Assembly (NCBI RefSeq): GCF_030816725.1
Contig: NZ_JAUSYG010000001.1
Coordinates: 682,001-746,000 of the forward strand
DNA from: Pseudarthrobacter defluvii
GTDB lineage: Bacteria; Actinomycetota; Actinomycetes; Actinomycetales; Micrococcaceae
Direction: 5' to 3'
DNA length: 64,000 nucleotides
The notes below the pieces were generated by a model. It was given only the letters and a program-made list of their open reading frames with translations, made no database searches and was not told the origin of the DNA. The translations under genes were made by a program, and so were the position numbers. This document shows positions 27,827 through 37,749 of this stretch, piece after piece (position 1 is the stretch's first letter; each line of letters begins with the position of its first letter).

Positions 27827-29129
27827 TTAGCGCGGCGCAGGCGCCGGCTGTCCGGCGAGCGGCCGGACCTGGCTCCGCATCGCGTCGAAGAACACGTCCT
27901 GGTCCTCGGCACTGCCCAGCCCGTGCCCGCCTTCCAGCCAGATCAATTTTTTCTCCGGGGCGGACAGGGAGTCGTAGTACTCCTCCACCAGCGAGGCCAT
28001 GGCATTAATGTCCTTCCGGCCCACAAAGAAGTAAACGGGAACCTTCAGGTCGCGGGCCTGTTGGCGGAAGTCCAGGTTTTCCAGCTGCGGATAGACGGCG
28101 TTGAACGATTCAATCAACCCGCGCGTGTGGTTGGCCTTGTCGATGTAGCCGTACTCCGGGACGAACAGCGGGACCAGGGGCACGGCCACCGAGAACGGCA
28201 TTGATCCCATCATCTCGTTCAGTACGTCCAGGTAAGCGACGTAGGGGGACGCCACGTTGTCCCCGCGGTAGGGCGGCGGCCCGTTCCGCCGGAGCCCGTC
28301 CGCCCGGCGCTGGTCGCCCTGTTCATCAAGGTGCTGAAGCGCCAGCCCGTAGCCCATGCGGTCGTTCTCGGTGGTGTTCACCATCTGGCCGGTGCTGGCG
28401 AAGGCGTGGTACAGCTCCGGGTGTTCCTGGACCAGCCAGATGCCGATGATGCTGGACCATGAAACGCCGTAAATGAAGATCTTCTCTTGCTTGAAGCGCT
28501 CCCGCAGCAGGTTGGTGAGGGCAACGGCGTCGTTCACGGTTCAGGTCCCTGGTGGGTATAGCTCCGTATGATTTCCCCGTGCCGGGTTCGTCCCAGCTGA
28601 CCACTGTGAACCGGTCCTCCAGCGCGCGGAACTCCTGGGCATTGAAAAAGCCGCCACCACCCGGCCCTCCCATCCCCAGGTTCAGCAGAACGGGGTTGGA
28701 GGTGTCGCGCCCCCGGACCAGGATCCACTGCTCGCTGCCGTTCAGCTGCACTTTCTCCGCACCCGCGATGCTGCCCGGAAGCGGGCGCCCATCCGGGCCA
28801 TTGATGGGCGGGGTTGCGGACAGGGCCTGCGACGCAACCACCGCCCCGGCCGCGATGAGCGCCAGGACACCCAGGCCGATCAGTTGGGTGTGCCGCCTCC
28901 GGCGCTGGACCACCAGCCACACCACCGCTGCCAGCCACAGGAGGAGCAGTGGCAGCCAGGCATAGGAAGGCACCCCGGTGGTGAGCGGGAGCAGCGCCAC
29001 GGGCAGGAGGAGCACGACGGCGGCCGCCAGCGCCAGTGCGGTCTTCCAGGCTACACCGCGGCGTGACGGCTGCTCCTCCCGTTGCGTGGCGGAGTTCTGT
29101 TGGCGCGCGAGGATCCTATGGGAGTTCAT
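27827..29129 (-). pseudogene. Membrane-anchored proline-iminopeptidase-like hydrolase, frameshifted
   Basis: Two overlapping frames make one protein. From ATG 29129: about three N-terminal helices, then VQLNGSEQWILVRG, LNLGMGGPGGGGFFN and VVSWDEPGTGKSYG. The reading frame must change near 28537-28555: after GAIPTRDLN similarity continues in another frame from VNDAVALTNLLRERF through the nucleophile elbow YGVSWSSIIG to the catalytic-His region LEGGHGLG, ending at 27827. The junction contains GAACCGTGAAC, a short direct repeat that could have mediated a small deletion. Sequencing error cannot be excluded. Confidence 0.75.
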
Positions 29130-29250
29130 GGGTGGCCTGAAGGGAAGCTGGGTGGGGGCCGTTTCAAAACCCGGAGACTGCTCTTGCAAGCTTCCCTGCC
29201 AGCCCCCTTTCGGGCCAGGGCTGAAGGTCCCGCGACTCGGCAGCCACCCC

Positions 29251-29997
29251 TTACAGCGGCTCGGGCCGCACCTTTACGTGTCCCATCGAGCGGACCAGCG
29301 CGACGGCGGTGATGGATCCGGCGGCCATGATGGACGCCAGCACCACCACCTGGAACCGCCCCGCCTCCAGGGGCGAGACGCCGCCGAAGATGGCGCCCAC
29401 GAATGCGCCGGGCAAGGTGACCAGTCCGGTGGTCTTGGTCTGGTCCGTGGACGGAATCAATGCCGAATGCACCGCCTGCCGGGCCTGGATCAGGGTGGCC
29501 TGCCGGGGTGTTGCGCCCAGCGCCAGCCAGCCCTCCACCTGGTCCCATTGCTCCAGGACGGCCTCGAAGAAACGGCGTCCGGCCAGGGTGGCGATGCTCA
29601 TGGAGTTGCCGATCACGATCCCGCCCACCGCCAGTATGTACCGCGGCGCGAACTCTATGGCGCCCGTTCCGAACACGACGGCGAGCGTCACCAGGATGCC
29701 GGCGGCCATCGTTGCTGCCACCAGGGCGAAGCGGCGCCAGGACCAGGTGAGGCGCCGGGTTGCCGTCACGGAGGCCACGCTGAACATGACCAGCAGGGCC
29801 GCCCCCACCCACAGCGGGTTGGTGATGACACCGCCCAGGACCAGGCTGATCACTGCCAGCTGGGCTGCGCCGCGGAGGATGGCCAGGGCAGGGGAGGGGT
29901 ACGACGGCGTCCGTGCGCCCCACAGGATGCCCACCGTGAGTGCCGCCAGGATGGCAATGGCCACCAGGGTGGGCAGCAGGGCGGAAAGGGCGGGCAT
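29251..29997 (-). CDS. FetB/YbbM-like ABC transporter permease (UPF0014)
   Basis: 248 residues, about seven helices, with the UPF0014 signatures GNSMSIATLAGRRFFE and QAVHSALIPSTDQTKTTGLV followed by GAFVGAIFGGVSPLEAG. Escherichia coli FetB works with the ATPase FetA to export iron under oxidative stress. No ATPase gene adjoins, so either the partner is elsewhere or this member acts differently. Confidence 0.82.
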   Translation of the reverse strand: MPALSALLPTLVAIAILAALTVGILWGARTPSYPSPALAILRGAAQLAVISLVLGGVITNPLWVGAALLVMFSVASVTATRRLTWSWRRFALVAATMAAGILVTLAVVFGTGAIEFAPRYILAVGGIVIGNSMSIATLAGRRFFEAVLEQWDQVEGWLALGATPRQATLIQARQAVHSALIPSTDQTKTTGLVTLPGAFVGAIFGGVSPLEAGRFQVVVLASIMAAGSITAVALVRSMGHVKVRPEPL

Positions 29998-30054
29998 GCC
30001 GCCAGCTTAGCGGGGCGGGAAGCCCGCCCTCCGGACGGGTCCCCGCAAACCTGC

Positions 30055-30255
30055 CTAGGAGTTGCTGTCCGAAATGGCGGAGCTGACCGCCGTGGGGCTG
30101 TCGTATTCGCGGTCGGGGAGTGCCTCGAGGGCCTCCATCACGTTGTTGTCGGCACCGGAGTCCCTCGCCCGGGACAGCAGGTCTTCGCGTTTGGCCGGGT
30201 AGTCGATGCCGCCGAGGAACTTCTGGATCTGGATGGGGTTGGGGGTTTCTGCCAT
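30055..30255 (-). CDS. DUF2795 protein
   Basis: 66 residues matching the DUF2795 pattern: IQKFLGGIDYPAKREDLLSRARDSGA and VMEALEALPDREYDSPTAVSSAI. GAAAGG-type ribosome site upstream of 30255. A small soluble protein common in actinobacteria; role unknown. Confidence 0.85.
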   Translation of the reverse strand: MAETPNPIQIQKFLGGIDYPAKREDLLSRARDSGADNNVMEALEALPDREYDSPTAVSSAISDSNS

Positions 30256-30376
30256 GGTGCCGGTTTCCTTTCGGTGTTCCGCTCTGGTCTCCGTGGCCCA
30301 ACCACGTTCGGGCCGCGGTGCACCCCATCCTAGCCGTGCCGAAGGCCGCGCGGCAGGCCACCCGCCGGCAACTCCT

Positions 30377-30440
30377 GACGCCCGCTCACCTTTCGCGGGT
30401 TTCCCACTGACGCCTGCTCATCTTTTGCGGGTTTCCCTTT
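30377..30440. repeat. Two tandem 32-bp repeats, intergenic
   Basis: Units 30377-30408 and 30409-30440, about 27 of 32 bases identical; each begins GACGCC[CT]GCTCA and contains GCGGGTTTCCC. They lie about 35 bp ahead of the kdpD-like start in a 218-bp intergenic gap. Same family as the repeat inside the E2 gene at 12336-12431. Confidence 0.75.
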
Positions 30441-30473
30441 GAGTTTGTCGGCGCGGCCGGAGGGGACCAGACT

Positions 30474-33056
30474 GTGGTTATGGCACGGGGAACCCTTCGG
30501 ATCTTTCTGGGTGCGGCGCCCGGGGCAGGCACCACGTACGTCGCCCTGCGGGAGGCCCGCGGCCTCCTGGCCGAGGGCAGGGATGTTGTGGTCGGCGTCG
30601 CCGCTGTCCACGGCCGGCACAAAACGCTGCAGCTGTTGGAGGGCCTCAACACCGTCCCGCCGCGCCTGGTGCAGGACGCCGGGGGACCGCGGGAAACTGA
30701 GCTGGATGTCGAGGCGGTGCTGGACCGGAAGCCGGACGTGGCCGTCGTCGACGACTTTGCACACGTCAACGCCCCGGGGAGCAGGAACGGGCGCCGCTGG
30801 CAGGACGTCGAAGAGCTGCTGGCGGCCGGGATAGATGTGCTGTCAACGCTCAATGTCCAGCAGCTGGCCTCGCTCAAGGACGTGGTCGCCGCGATCACTG
30901 AGGGACCGCCGCCGGTGACCGTCCCGGATGAGGTTGTCCGGCGGGCGGACCACATCGAGCTGGTGGACATCTCCCCGGCACTCCTGCGCCAGAGACTGGC
31001 AGACGGAAAAATCCATCCCAGGAATATGGTCGATGCTGCCCTGGCCAACGAATACAGGCTGGGCAACCTCTTCGCCCTGCGCGAGATCGCCTTGATCTGG
31101 CTCGCGGACAGGGTGGACGAAGGCCTGGCGGCCTACCGGCAAAGCCAGGGAATCACGGCCACGTGGCCGGCACGGGAGCGTGTGGTGGTGGGGCTTACCG
31201 GCGGGCCGGAGGACGGGGTGCTGATCAGGAGGGCAGCGCGGATCCTGTCCAGGGTCAACGGCGGTGAGCTCCTGGCCGTCCATGTGCGCGGGACCAGGGC
31301 CCGGCCGGAGACTTCCGAACAGGCGTTGGACGTGCAGCGCCGGCTGGTCACGGACCTCGGCGGCACCTGCCATACGGTATCGGGGGATGACCCGGCCCAA
31401 TCCCTCCTGGAGTTTGCCCGAAGCGTCAACGCAACGCAGATCGTCATTGGTGCATCCCCGGGACGCCTGTGGAGCCGCATCCTGGGGATGGGCGCAGGGC
31501 CCAGGATTGCCCGCGAATCGGGCGACATCGACGTGCATCTGGTCTCCCAACCGCAGGCCCGCCACGGACTGCCCCGGCCTGCGCCCGCCGCCCTCAGCCG
31601 TGCGCGGACCACGGCCGGCTACATCCTGGCCGTGGTCTTCCCCATCCTGGCAACCGCGGTGCTCTCGCTCGGCCCGGACCTGAACCTCGCCACCCAGGCG
31701 CTGGTGCACCTTACCGCGGTGCTGGCCGTGGCGTTCATCGGAGGCTTGTGGCCGGCCGTGCTCGCGGCGGTCCTGGGTTCGCTGCTGCTCAACTACTTTG
31801 AGACGGACCCCGTCGGCACCTTCAACATCAGCGACCCACAGAATGTATTCGCGCTGCTGGTCTTCCTCGGTGCGGCGGTGGCTGTGTCGCTGGTGGTTGG
31901 CCTGTCTGAGCGGCAGACACGGGAGGCCGTCCGGGCCCGGGCTGAAGCAGCCACCCTCGCCGACCTCGCGCGGGACGCCCTCCTCGCGGACGACACCGTA
32001 GCCGGATTCCTGGACAAGGCCCGCGAAACCTTCCAGGTCCAGTCCGCTGGCCTCTACACCCGCTCCGGGGACAGGCGAACGGGGTGGGAACTGCAAGCCT
32101 TCTCCGGGGACGCGGCACCGCCGTCGCCGGACGCGGCAACGGCCATGACCGACAACGTGGAACGGGCAGACCCGCAGACCGCCCTGGTCCTCTCCGGACG
32201 GACCCTGACAGCAGGTGACCGGCTCCTCCTGACGGCGCACGGAGCCCACCTCCTCCTGCTGCGGCAACACCACGCCCTGCAGCGGACCCTGCGAAGCACC
32301 ACGAAGCTGGCCGAAGGCAACAGTGTCCGCACAGCCATCCTGCGCGCCGTCAGCCACGACCTGCGCACCCCGCTGGCTGGAATCAAGCTGGCTGTTACGG
32401 CCCTGCGGCGGCAAAACCGCAGGCTCCCGGAGGAGGTGCAGGCCGAGATGCTTGCCACCATCGAGTCCTACACGGAGCGCCTCGACGCGCTCATCTCCAA
32501 CCTCCTGGACATGTCCCGGATCTCCAGCGGTTCCGCGGCGCCGCATACCGCGCCGGTCACCTGGCGCGATGCCATCGAGGACGCCTTGCGCGGCATCCCG
32601 ACGGAGCGCATCCGGATCGAGCTCGCCGCCAATATGCCTGCCGTCGACGCGGACATGGGGATGCTGGAGCGGGTGATCGCCAACATCGTGGAGAACGCGC
32701 TGAAATACGCGCCCGGCTCGGACGTCGCCATCGTCGGCGTTTCCGGGGTTTCGAACGCAGCGGACGACGCCGGCACACCCTTTGGCGAGCTGCGCATCGT
32801 CGATCACGGGCAAGGTGTGCCCGCTGCCGCCGTCGTCGAAATGTTCCAGCCGTTCCAGCGGCTCGATGACGCGCCCGAGGGGCTCGGCATCGGGCTTGGA
32901 CTCGCCGTGGCGAAGGGTTTCACCGATGCAATGGGCGGCGAGCTGGTGCCCGAACCTACGCCCGGCGGAGGCCTGACCATGGTGATCCGACTGCCGCTGT
33001 CAACCGGGCGCTATATTCCAAGTCCCCGCCGGGAAGCAGGCACCAGCACCAGATGA
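30474..33056 (+). CDS. KdpD-like sensor histidine kinase with degenerate Walker A
   Basis: 860 residues with the full KdpD layout: N-terminal KdpD domain (~1-210), universal-stress-type domain (~225-350), four membrane helices (~370-470), GAF-like region, HisKA with His628 in AVSHDLRTPLAG, and HATPase with N-box VENALKYAP and LGIGLGLAVAKG. The Walker A reads GAAPGAGTTY: the Lys of the usual GxAPGxGKT is Thr20, so nucleotide binding there is doubtful. GTG 30474 chosen for its GGAGGGG site 9 nt upstream. Overlaps the response regulator by 4 nt. No kdpFABC nearby. Confidence 0.85.
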   Translation: MVMARGTLRIFLGAAPGAGTTYVALREARGLLAEGRDVVVGVAAVHGRHKTLQLLEGLNTVPPRLVQDAGGPRETELDVEAVLDRKPDVAVVDDFAHVNAPGSRNGRRWQDVEELLAAGIDVLSTLNVQQLASLKDVVAAITEGPPPVTVPDEVVRRADHIELVDISPALLRQRLADGKIHPRNMVDAALANEYRLGNLFALREIALIWLADRVDEGLAAYRQSQGITATWPARERVVVGLTGGPEDGVLIRRAARILSRVNGGELLAVHVRGTRARPETSEQALDVQRRLVTDLGGTCHTVSGDDPAQSLLEFARSVNATQIVIGASPGRLWSRILGMGAGPRIARESGDIDVHLVSQPQARHGLPRPAPAALSRARTTAGYILAVVFPILATAVLSLGPDLNLATQALVHLTAVLAVAFIGGLWPAVLAAVLGSLLLNYFETDPVGTFNISDPQNVFALLVFLGAAVAVSLVVGLSERQTREAVRARAEAATLADLARDALLADDTVAGFLDKARETFQVQSAGLYTRSGDRRTGWELQAFSGDAAPPSPDAATAMTDNVERADPQTALVLSGRTLTAGDRLLLTAHGAHLLLLRQHHALQRTLRSTTKLAEGNSVRTAILRAVSHDLRTPLAGIKLAVTALRRQNRRLPEEVQAEMLATIESYTERLDALISNLLDMSRISSGSAAPHTAPVTWRDAIEDALRGIPTERIRIELAANMPAVDADMGMLERVIANIVENALKYAPGSDVAIVGVSGVSNAADDAGTPFGELRIVDHGQGVPAAAVVEMFQPFQRLDDAPEGLGIGLGLAVAKGFTDAMGGELVPEPTPGGGLTMVIRLPLSTGRYIPSPRREAGTSTR

Positions 33057-33736
33057 GAACCGTACTGATCGTCGATGATGAGCCGCAGCTGCTGCGCGCC
33101 CTGCAGGTGAACCTGCAGGCGGAGGGGTACCAGGTCCTCACTGCCCTGGACGGAACAACGGCGCTGAAGCATGCGGAGGGCGGCCATCCCGATGTGATTG
33201 TGCTGGACCTTGGCCTGCCGGACATCAACGGCGTGGACGTGATCACCAGGATCCGCCGCACCAGCAGCACCCCCATCATCGTCCTCTCCGCCCGGCACGG
33301 ATCCGTGGACAAGGTCCGGGCCCTGGACGCCGGCGCGGACGATTACGTGACCAAGCCGTTTGGACTGGATGAGCTTCTGGCCCGGCTGCGCGTGGCGGGG
33401 CGGCGAAGCGTGGCTCCGGAGGCGGCGGACAACGGGCCGGCCATCGATGCCGGTGACTTCGAGGTGGACCTGGCCAACCGGAAAGTGACGCGCGACGGCG
33501 CCCCGGTCCGGCTCACGCCGCGCGAATGGGCCATTCTGGAACTGCTGGCGCGAAACCCCGGGCGGCTGATAACGCAGCAGCAGATGCTCGGGAAGGTCTG
33601 GGGTTCCGGCTACGAGAACGAGGTCCACTACCTGCGCGTCTACATGGGCCAGCTGCGCCGCAAGCTGGAGGCGGACCCGGCCCGGCCCCGGCACCTGCTC
33701 ACGGAAGCCGGAATGGGATACCGCTTCGAGCCCTGA
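33053..33736 (+). CDS. KdpE-like response regulator
   Basis: 227 residues: receiver domain with phospho-acceptor Asp52 in VIVLDLGLPD, switch Lys in YVTKPFG, and OmpR-type winged helix with LTPREWAILELLARNPG and the YLRVYMGQLRRKLE recognition helix. ATGA overlap with the sensor gene. Likely controls the transporter gene 265 bp downstream, whose upstream region has the AAGAA-AGG-TTCTT inverted repeat. Confidence 0.88.
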   Translation: MRTVLIVDDEPQLLRALQVNLQAEGYQVLTALDGTTALKHAEGGHPDVIVLDLGLPDINGVDVITRIRRTSSTPIIVLSARHGSVDKVRALDAGADDYVTKPFGLDELLARLRVAGRRSVAPEAADNGPAIDAGDFEVDLANRKVTRDGAPVRLTPREWAILELLARNPGRLITQQQMLGKVWGSGYENEVHYLRVYMGQLRRKLEADPARPRHLLTEAGMGYRFEP

Positions 33737-33913
33737 TGCGCAGGGGACGTCCGCAGGGGGCCGCACCAGCGGTGCGGGCAGGTCACGGCTCTTTGCCGCT
33801 TCGAGACGCGCCAGCTCATGAGTGTTCCATTGGCATGCGGAACGAAGGTGAGGGCTCCGGTGATGTCTGCGGCGGCCTCAGCCGTCGCAAATCCCGGGCG
33901 TAAAGGATTCGTC

Positions 33914-33926
33914 AAGAAAGGTTCTT
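33914..33926. promoter_or_regulatory. Small inverted repeat upstream of APC transporter
   Basis: AAGAAAGGTTCTT, a perfect 5+3+5 repeat about 75 bp ahead of the transporter ATG, in the gap after the response regulator gene. A candidate but unproven binding site. Confidence 0.35.
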
Positions 33927-34001
33927 TTCGCCGTGCTGGCGTTTTGGCCGGTGCTAGCTTCGCAGTGGTCGCGGTGCAGAGGGCAGCGCGGAAAGGCAGA
34001 C

Positions 34002-35978
34002 ATGACTACGTTGAGCAGGCCCCCGGCCGACCCCTCCGCGCTGCACCCGCGCAGCCGCAAGGCGCTGAGGGACTGGCTGTTGTTCGGGCTGCAGGACAGC
34101 AAGGGCACCCACCAGGGCCCGGGCGGCGTGACCACCAGCCACGAAAGGAAGCATGCGTGGTGGCAGGTCATGTGCCTCACGGGTGTGGACTACTTCTCCA
34201 CCCTGGGCTACCAGCCGGCCATCGCTGCTCTGGCCGCCGGCGTCATCTCTCCGCTTGCCACGCTGGTGCTGGTAGCGGTGACCCTGCTGGGCGCCCTGCC
34301 CGTGTACCGGAGGGTCGCCGGTGAAAGCCCCCGCGGTGAAGGGTCCATCGCCATGCTGGAGCGGCTGCTGCCCAGGTGGGGCGGCAAGCTCCTGGTACTG
34401 GTTCTGCTGGGGTTCGCTGCCACGGACTTCATGATCACCATGACCCTGTCCGCCGCCGACGCCACCGCGCACCTGATCCATAACCCCGTTGCCCCCGGGT
34501 GGCTGCAGGGCCAGAACGTCCCCGTCACCCTGATCCTGCTGGCATTGCTGGCGGCTGTGTTCCTGCGCGGTTTCAAGGAAGCGATCGGGGTCGCCGTCGT
34601 CCTGGTGGTCCTTTACCTGGGGCTGAACGCCGTGGTGGTGGCTGCCACCCTGATGCAGGTCCTGGCCCATCCCGTGGCGATGGGTGACTGGTGGAGCAGC
34701 CTGTGGGTCTCGCATGGGAATCCGTTGATGGCGGTGGCCATCGCGCTGCTGGTGTTCCCCAAGCTGGCACTGGGCCTGTCCGGCTTCGAAACCGGCGTTG
34801 CCGTCATGCCGCAGGTGCGCGGGGCGGACAGCGATACGGAAGAAAACCCTGCCGGACGCATCCGCGGTGCCCGGCGCATGCTCACCACCGCCGCGGTGAT
34901 CATGAGTGCCTTCCTGCTGACATCGAGTTTCATCACCGTGGTGCTCATTCCGGAGCGGGAGTTCCAGCCGGACGGCCAGGCAAACGGCCGCGCCCTGGCC
35001 TACCTGGCGCACGAATACCTCGGGGTAGGGTTCGGCAGCGTCTATGACATCAGCACCATCGGCATCCTCTGGTTCGCCGGTGCGTCGGCGATGGCCGGGC
35101 TGCTGAACCTGGTTCCCCGGTACCTGCCGCGGTACGGCATGGCCCCGGCCTGGGCCCGGGCGGTGCGTCCCCTGGTTCTTGTCTTCACGCTGATCGGCTT
35201 CCTGATCACCTTCATTTTTAAGGCCGACGTCGACGCGCAGGGCGGTGCCTACGCCACCGGCGTGCTGGTGCTGATGACCTCCGCGGCAGTGGCCGTCACG
35301 CTGTCCGCCCGGCGGCGCAGGCAGCGGAACCTCACCGTGGGCTTCAGCGCCATTTCCGTGGTGTTTGCGTACACCACGGTGGCCAACATCTTCGAGCGGC
35401 CGGAAGGCATCAGGATCGCCGCCATCTTCATCCTCGGCATCATCGTCATCTCACTGCTGTCCCGGGTCCGGCGTTCCTTTGAACTGCATGCCACCCGGGT
35501 GCACCTGGACGTGCAGGCCCTGGAGTTCATGTCCAATGCCGTGGACGGGCCCATCAGCATCATCGCGCACGAGCCGCTGCGGATGACGGCGGAGGCGTAC
35601 AGGGACAAACTCGACTCGGCCATCGAGGTAAGCCACCTGCCGTTGGAGGGGGATGCCCTGTTCCTGGAGGTGGTGGTGGACGACTCGTCGGACTTCGAAA
35701 CGGAGCTGTTTGTCCGCGGCGTGAACCGCCACGGCTACCGCATCCTGGAGGTGCACGGCCCGGTGGTCCCGAACACCCTTGCCTCCGTGCTGCTGCACAT
35801 CCGGGACGTCACCGGGCTCATGCCGCACATCTACTTCCGGTGGACCGAGGGAAACCCCATCAGCAACCTCCTGCGGTTCCTGTTCCTCGGCGAGGGCGAA
35901 ATCGCACCCGTGACCCGGGAGGTGCTGCGCGAGGCCGTCCCGGATGTCACCCAGCGCCCCTGGGTCCACGTCGGCTGA
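34002..35978 (+). CDS. APC-superfamily transporter, KimA-like (probable potassium importer)
   Basis: 658 residues: about twelve helices (residues ~50-500) and a ~150-residue cytoplasmic C-terminal domain. The early segment [22 protein letters not shown] and the long soluble tail resemble KimA-type potassium/proton symporters, not amino acid permeases. Start at 34002 follows GGAAAGG. Position right after a KdpD/KdpE-like pair supports a potassium role. Alternative: amino acid/polyamine permease. Confidence 0.72.
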   Translation: MTTLSRPPADPSALHPRSRKALRDWLLFGLQDSKGTHQGPGGVTTSHERKHAWWQVMCLTGVDYFSTLGYQPAIAALAAGVISPLATLVLVAVTLLGALPVYRRVAGESPRGEGSIAMLERLLPRWGGKLLVLVLLGFAATDFMITMTLSAADATAHLIHNPVAPGWLQGQNVPVTLILLALLAAVFLRGFKEAIGVAVVLVVLYLGLNAVVVAATLMQVLAHPVAMGDWWSSLWVSHGNPLMAVAIALLVFPKLALGLSGFETGVAVMPQVRGADSDTEENPAGRIRGARRMLTTAAVIMSAFLLTSSFITVVLIPEREFQPDGQANGRALAYLAHEYLGVGFGSVYDISTIGILWFAGASAMAGLLNLVPRYLPRYGMAPAWARAVRPLVLVFTLIGFLITFIFKADVDAQGGAYATGVLVLMTSAAVAVTLSARRRRQRNLTVGFSAISVVFAYTTVANIFERPEGIRIAAIFILGIIVISLLSRVRRSFELHATRVHLDVQALEFMSNAVDGPISIIAHEPLRMTAEAYRDKLDSAIEVSHLPLEGDALFLEVVVDDSSDFETELFVRGVNRHGYRILEVHGPVVPNTLASVLLHIRDVTGLMPHIYFRWTEGNPISNLLRFLFLGEGEIAPVTREVLREAVPDVTQRPWVHVG

Positions 35979-36396
35979 GCTGTGATGCAGGGGCCACAGC
36001 AGGTTCCGCTGCTCCACCCCCTGCCCCGACGGCGCGCGGAACGCCGGCCGCAACCCGGGCGGCGTCTTCAAGGCGGGACGGGACGTCCGCGCGGAAGGCG
36101 GCCTCGGCGTCGTCCTCCCATACGTTCGCGGCAAGGACCATGACATGCACCATGTCACCGGGCGAATCGCTGCACGCGAGAATATCGCCGGCCACCCGGT
36201 GCCCACGCAGCCGGGCGCTGGGGCGGGCCTGGAAAATGACCCACCAATCCCCGCCGTCATGGTCAGGAAAGAGGTAATGCCCGGCCGGATGCAGGGCGTG
36301 GCCGTTCACTCCACGGCCGCCGTAACCCTCCACGGACCCGGCAGGCGCGGCGAACCGGACCCTGCCGCGGTCTTCCGGGGTTTCATCCCACCGCAT
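35947..36396 (-). CDS. Hypothetical protein overlapping the transporter 3' end
   Basis: 149-residue frame, convergent with and overlapping the transporter gene by 32 nt. The composition of residues 1-110 ([40 protein letters not shown]) looks like real protein, and GGGA lies upstream of the ATG. The last ~35 residues are low-complexity and may be read-through or shifted. Fills an otherwise empty 500-bp gap. Family unknown. Confidence 0.45.
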   Translation of the reverse strand: MRWDETPEDRGRVRFAAPAGSVEGYGGRGVNGHALHPAGHYLFPDHDGGDWWVIFQARPSARLRGHRVAGDILACSDSPGDMVHVMVLAANVWEDDAEAAFRADVPSRLEDAARVAAGVPRAVGAGGGAAEPAVAPASQLSRRGPRGAG

Positions 36397-36490
36397 CTGT
36401 CTTCCCTGCCTTCAGGCTCTGTCCCCATGCTTCAATCAAAAGTCCGGATCCGCCCCTGCGTGGCTGGCATGCCATTTCTTGACGCAATAT

Positions 36491-37690
36491 TTACGGGCTC
36501 CGTCGTGAAACGAGGGTGGCGATCGTCGCCGCGGTCCCTGTGGCGGCAGCCATCGCGAAGGTCATGTTCGTGTAGCTGCCCAACCAGACTGCGATGAGCG
36601 GGCCCGCGGCCGGTGCAATGGCGGTGACGGCCGTAAGCGGGGCCGCGAAGATTCCCTGGAGCGTGCCGAGGCTCTGCGTTCCCCACCTGTCGGCGACGAT
36701 GGTGGCCTGCAGCAGGGTCTGGCACCCGCGGACCGCGCCAGCGAGCATTGCCGCCGCAACCAGCACTGGAACCGGGCCGGGCAGGGCCGCAAGGAAGAGG
36801 ACGGCAACGGCTGCCGTCGCGGCGATGGCCACTAGCCGGGCGCCGGGCGGAATGGCGCCGAACAGCAGACGCCCGCCGACCTGCCCGGCGCCGACAAGGC
36901 CAAGGGCCAGCGCGGCCGTGGTGTAGTCGAAACCTTTTTCCATCAGCAGCGGGATGATGTTCAGCGTTACGGTGTACAGCCCGAGGCAGAGCAGGACCAT
37001 GAGCGCCTGCAGGCCCAGGAATTCCGGGCTTCGCCGGACTGCCCGCACCGTGCCCCGGCGGTTCACCGCGGGGCTGCCGGGGGCGGTTACGGTCCAGCTC
37101 CGATTCAGGCAGCGGGCGTGCAGCGGCACAGTGACCACTCCCATGATTCCCGCGAGGAGGATGAAGGCGGCTCTCCAGCCGAACGCGGCCGTCAGGGTTG
37201 CGGTGACCGGGGCGAAGATGGTGGAGGCAAACCCGGCAGCGAGGGTGAGGATGGTCAACGGCCGCATGCGGGCGGGCCCGTACCAGCGGCTGATCACCGT
37301 GAACGCCGGCTGGTAGAGGACGGCAGCCTGCGCGGTTCCCGCCAGCAGCCATGCAGCAAAGAAGAGGGGCGGGTTGGGCGCCAGCGCCACGGCGGCCAGG
37401 GCGAGCACGCCGGCAAGGGATCCGCTGGTCATCAAGGTGCGCGGCCCGGTCCGGTCGAGGATCCTGCCCACAAAGATGCCGGCGACGGCGGAGACCAGCA
37501 GCCCGGCGGAGAACGACCCGGTGACCAGGGCTGGGTCCCAGCCTGTGTCGGCGCTGATGGGCTGCACCGCCGCGATCAGCCCGTAGTAGAGCACGCCCCA
37601 CCCGGTGGTCTGGGTGATGCACAGCGCGGCGAGGCCGCCGCGCGGTGCACCCTCCGCCACCAGCGTGGGGGAGGGCGCCGGGACAGGCAT
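36491..37690 (-). CDS. MFS transporter at the end of the arsenic gene run
   Basis: 399 residues, twelve helices, with GRILDRTGPRTLM between helices 2 and 3 and GQVGGRLLFGAIPPGARL in the second half. It starts 59 nt after arsO on the same strand, so it may be the last gene of acr3-arsC-arsO, possibly exporting an arsenical product. Similarity to monocarboxylate-type MFS proteins is the alternative reading. Weak ribosome site. Confidence 0.75.
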   Translation of the reverse strand: MPVPAPSPTLVAEGAPRGGLAALCITQTTGWGVLYYGLIAAVQPISADTGWDPALVTGSFSAGLLVSAVAGIFVGRILDRTGPRTLMTSGSLAGVLALAAVALAPNPPLFFAAWLLAGTAQAAVLYQPAFTVISRWYGPARMRPLTILTLAAGFASTIFAPVTATLTAAFGWRAAFILLAGIMGVVTVPLHARCLNRSWTVTAPGSPAVNRRGTVRAVRRSPEFLGLQALMVLLCLGLYTVTLNIIPLLMEKGFDYTTAALALGLVGAGQVGGRLLFGAIPPGARLVAIAATAAVAVLFLAALPGPVPVLVAAAMLAGAVRGCQTLLQATIVADRWGTQSLGTLQGIFAAPLTAVTAIAPAAGPLIAVWLGSYTNMTFAMAAATGTAATIATLVSRRSP

Positions 37691-37749
37691 GGCCTATGTC
37701 CCGCTTAGCTCCGCATCCAGCTTTTGGGCCCTGGACGTGATCGGGCGGC

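Noticed and set aside
26560..28008. 482-codon plus-strand frame opposite the histidine kinase
   Set aside because: Shadow of the kinase gene, which shows GAF, HisKA and HATPase motifs on the minus strand.
30377..30440. Possible CRISPR remnant
   Set aside because: The 32-bp units are directly tandem with no spacers, no cas genes are present, and the same repeat occurs inside a coding sequence.
30843..32813. 656-codon minus-strand frame opposite the KdpD-like gene
   Set aside because: Composition typical of an antisense frame; KdpD domains are all on the plus strand.
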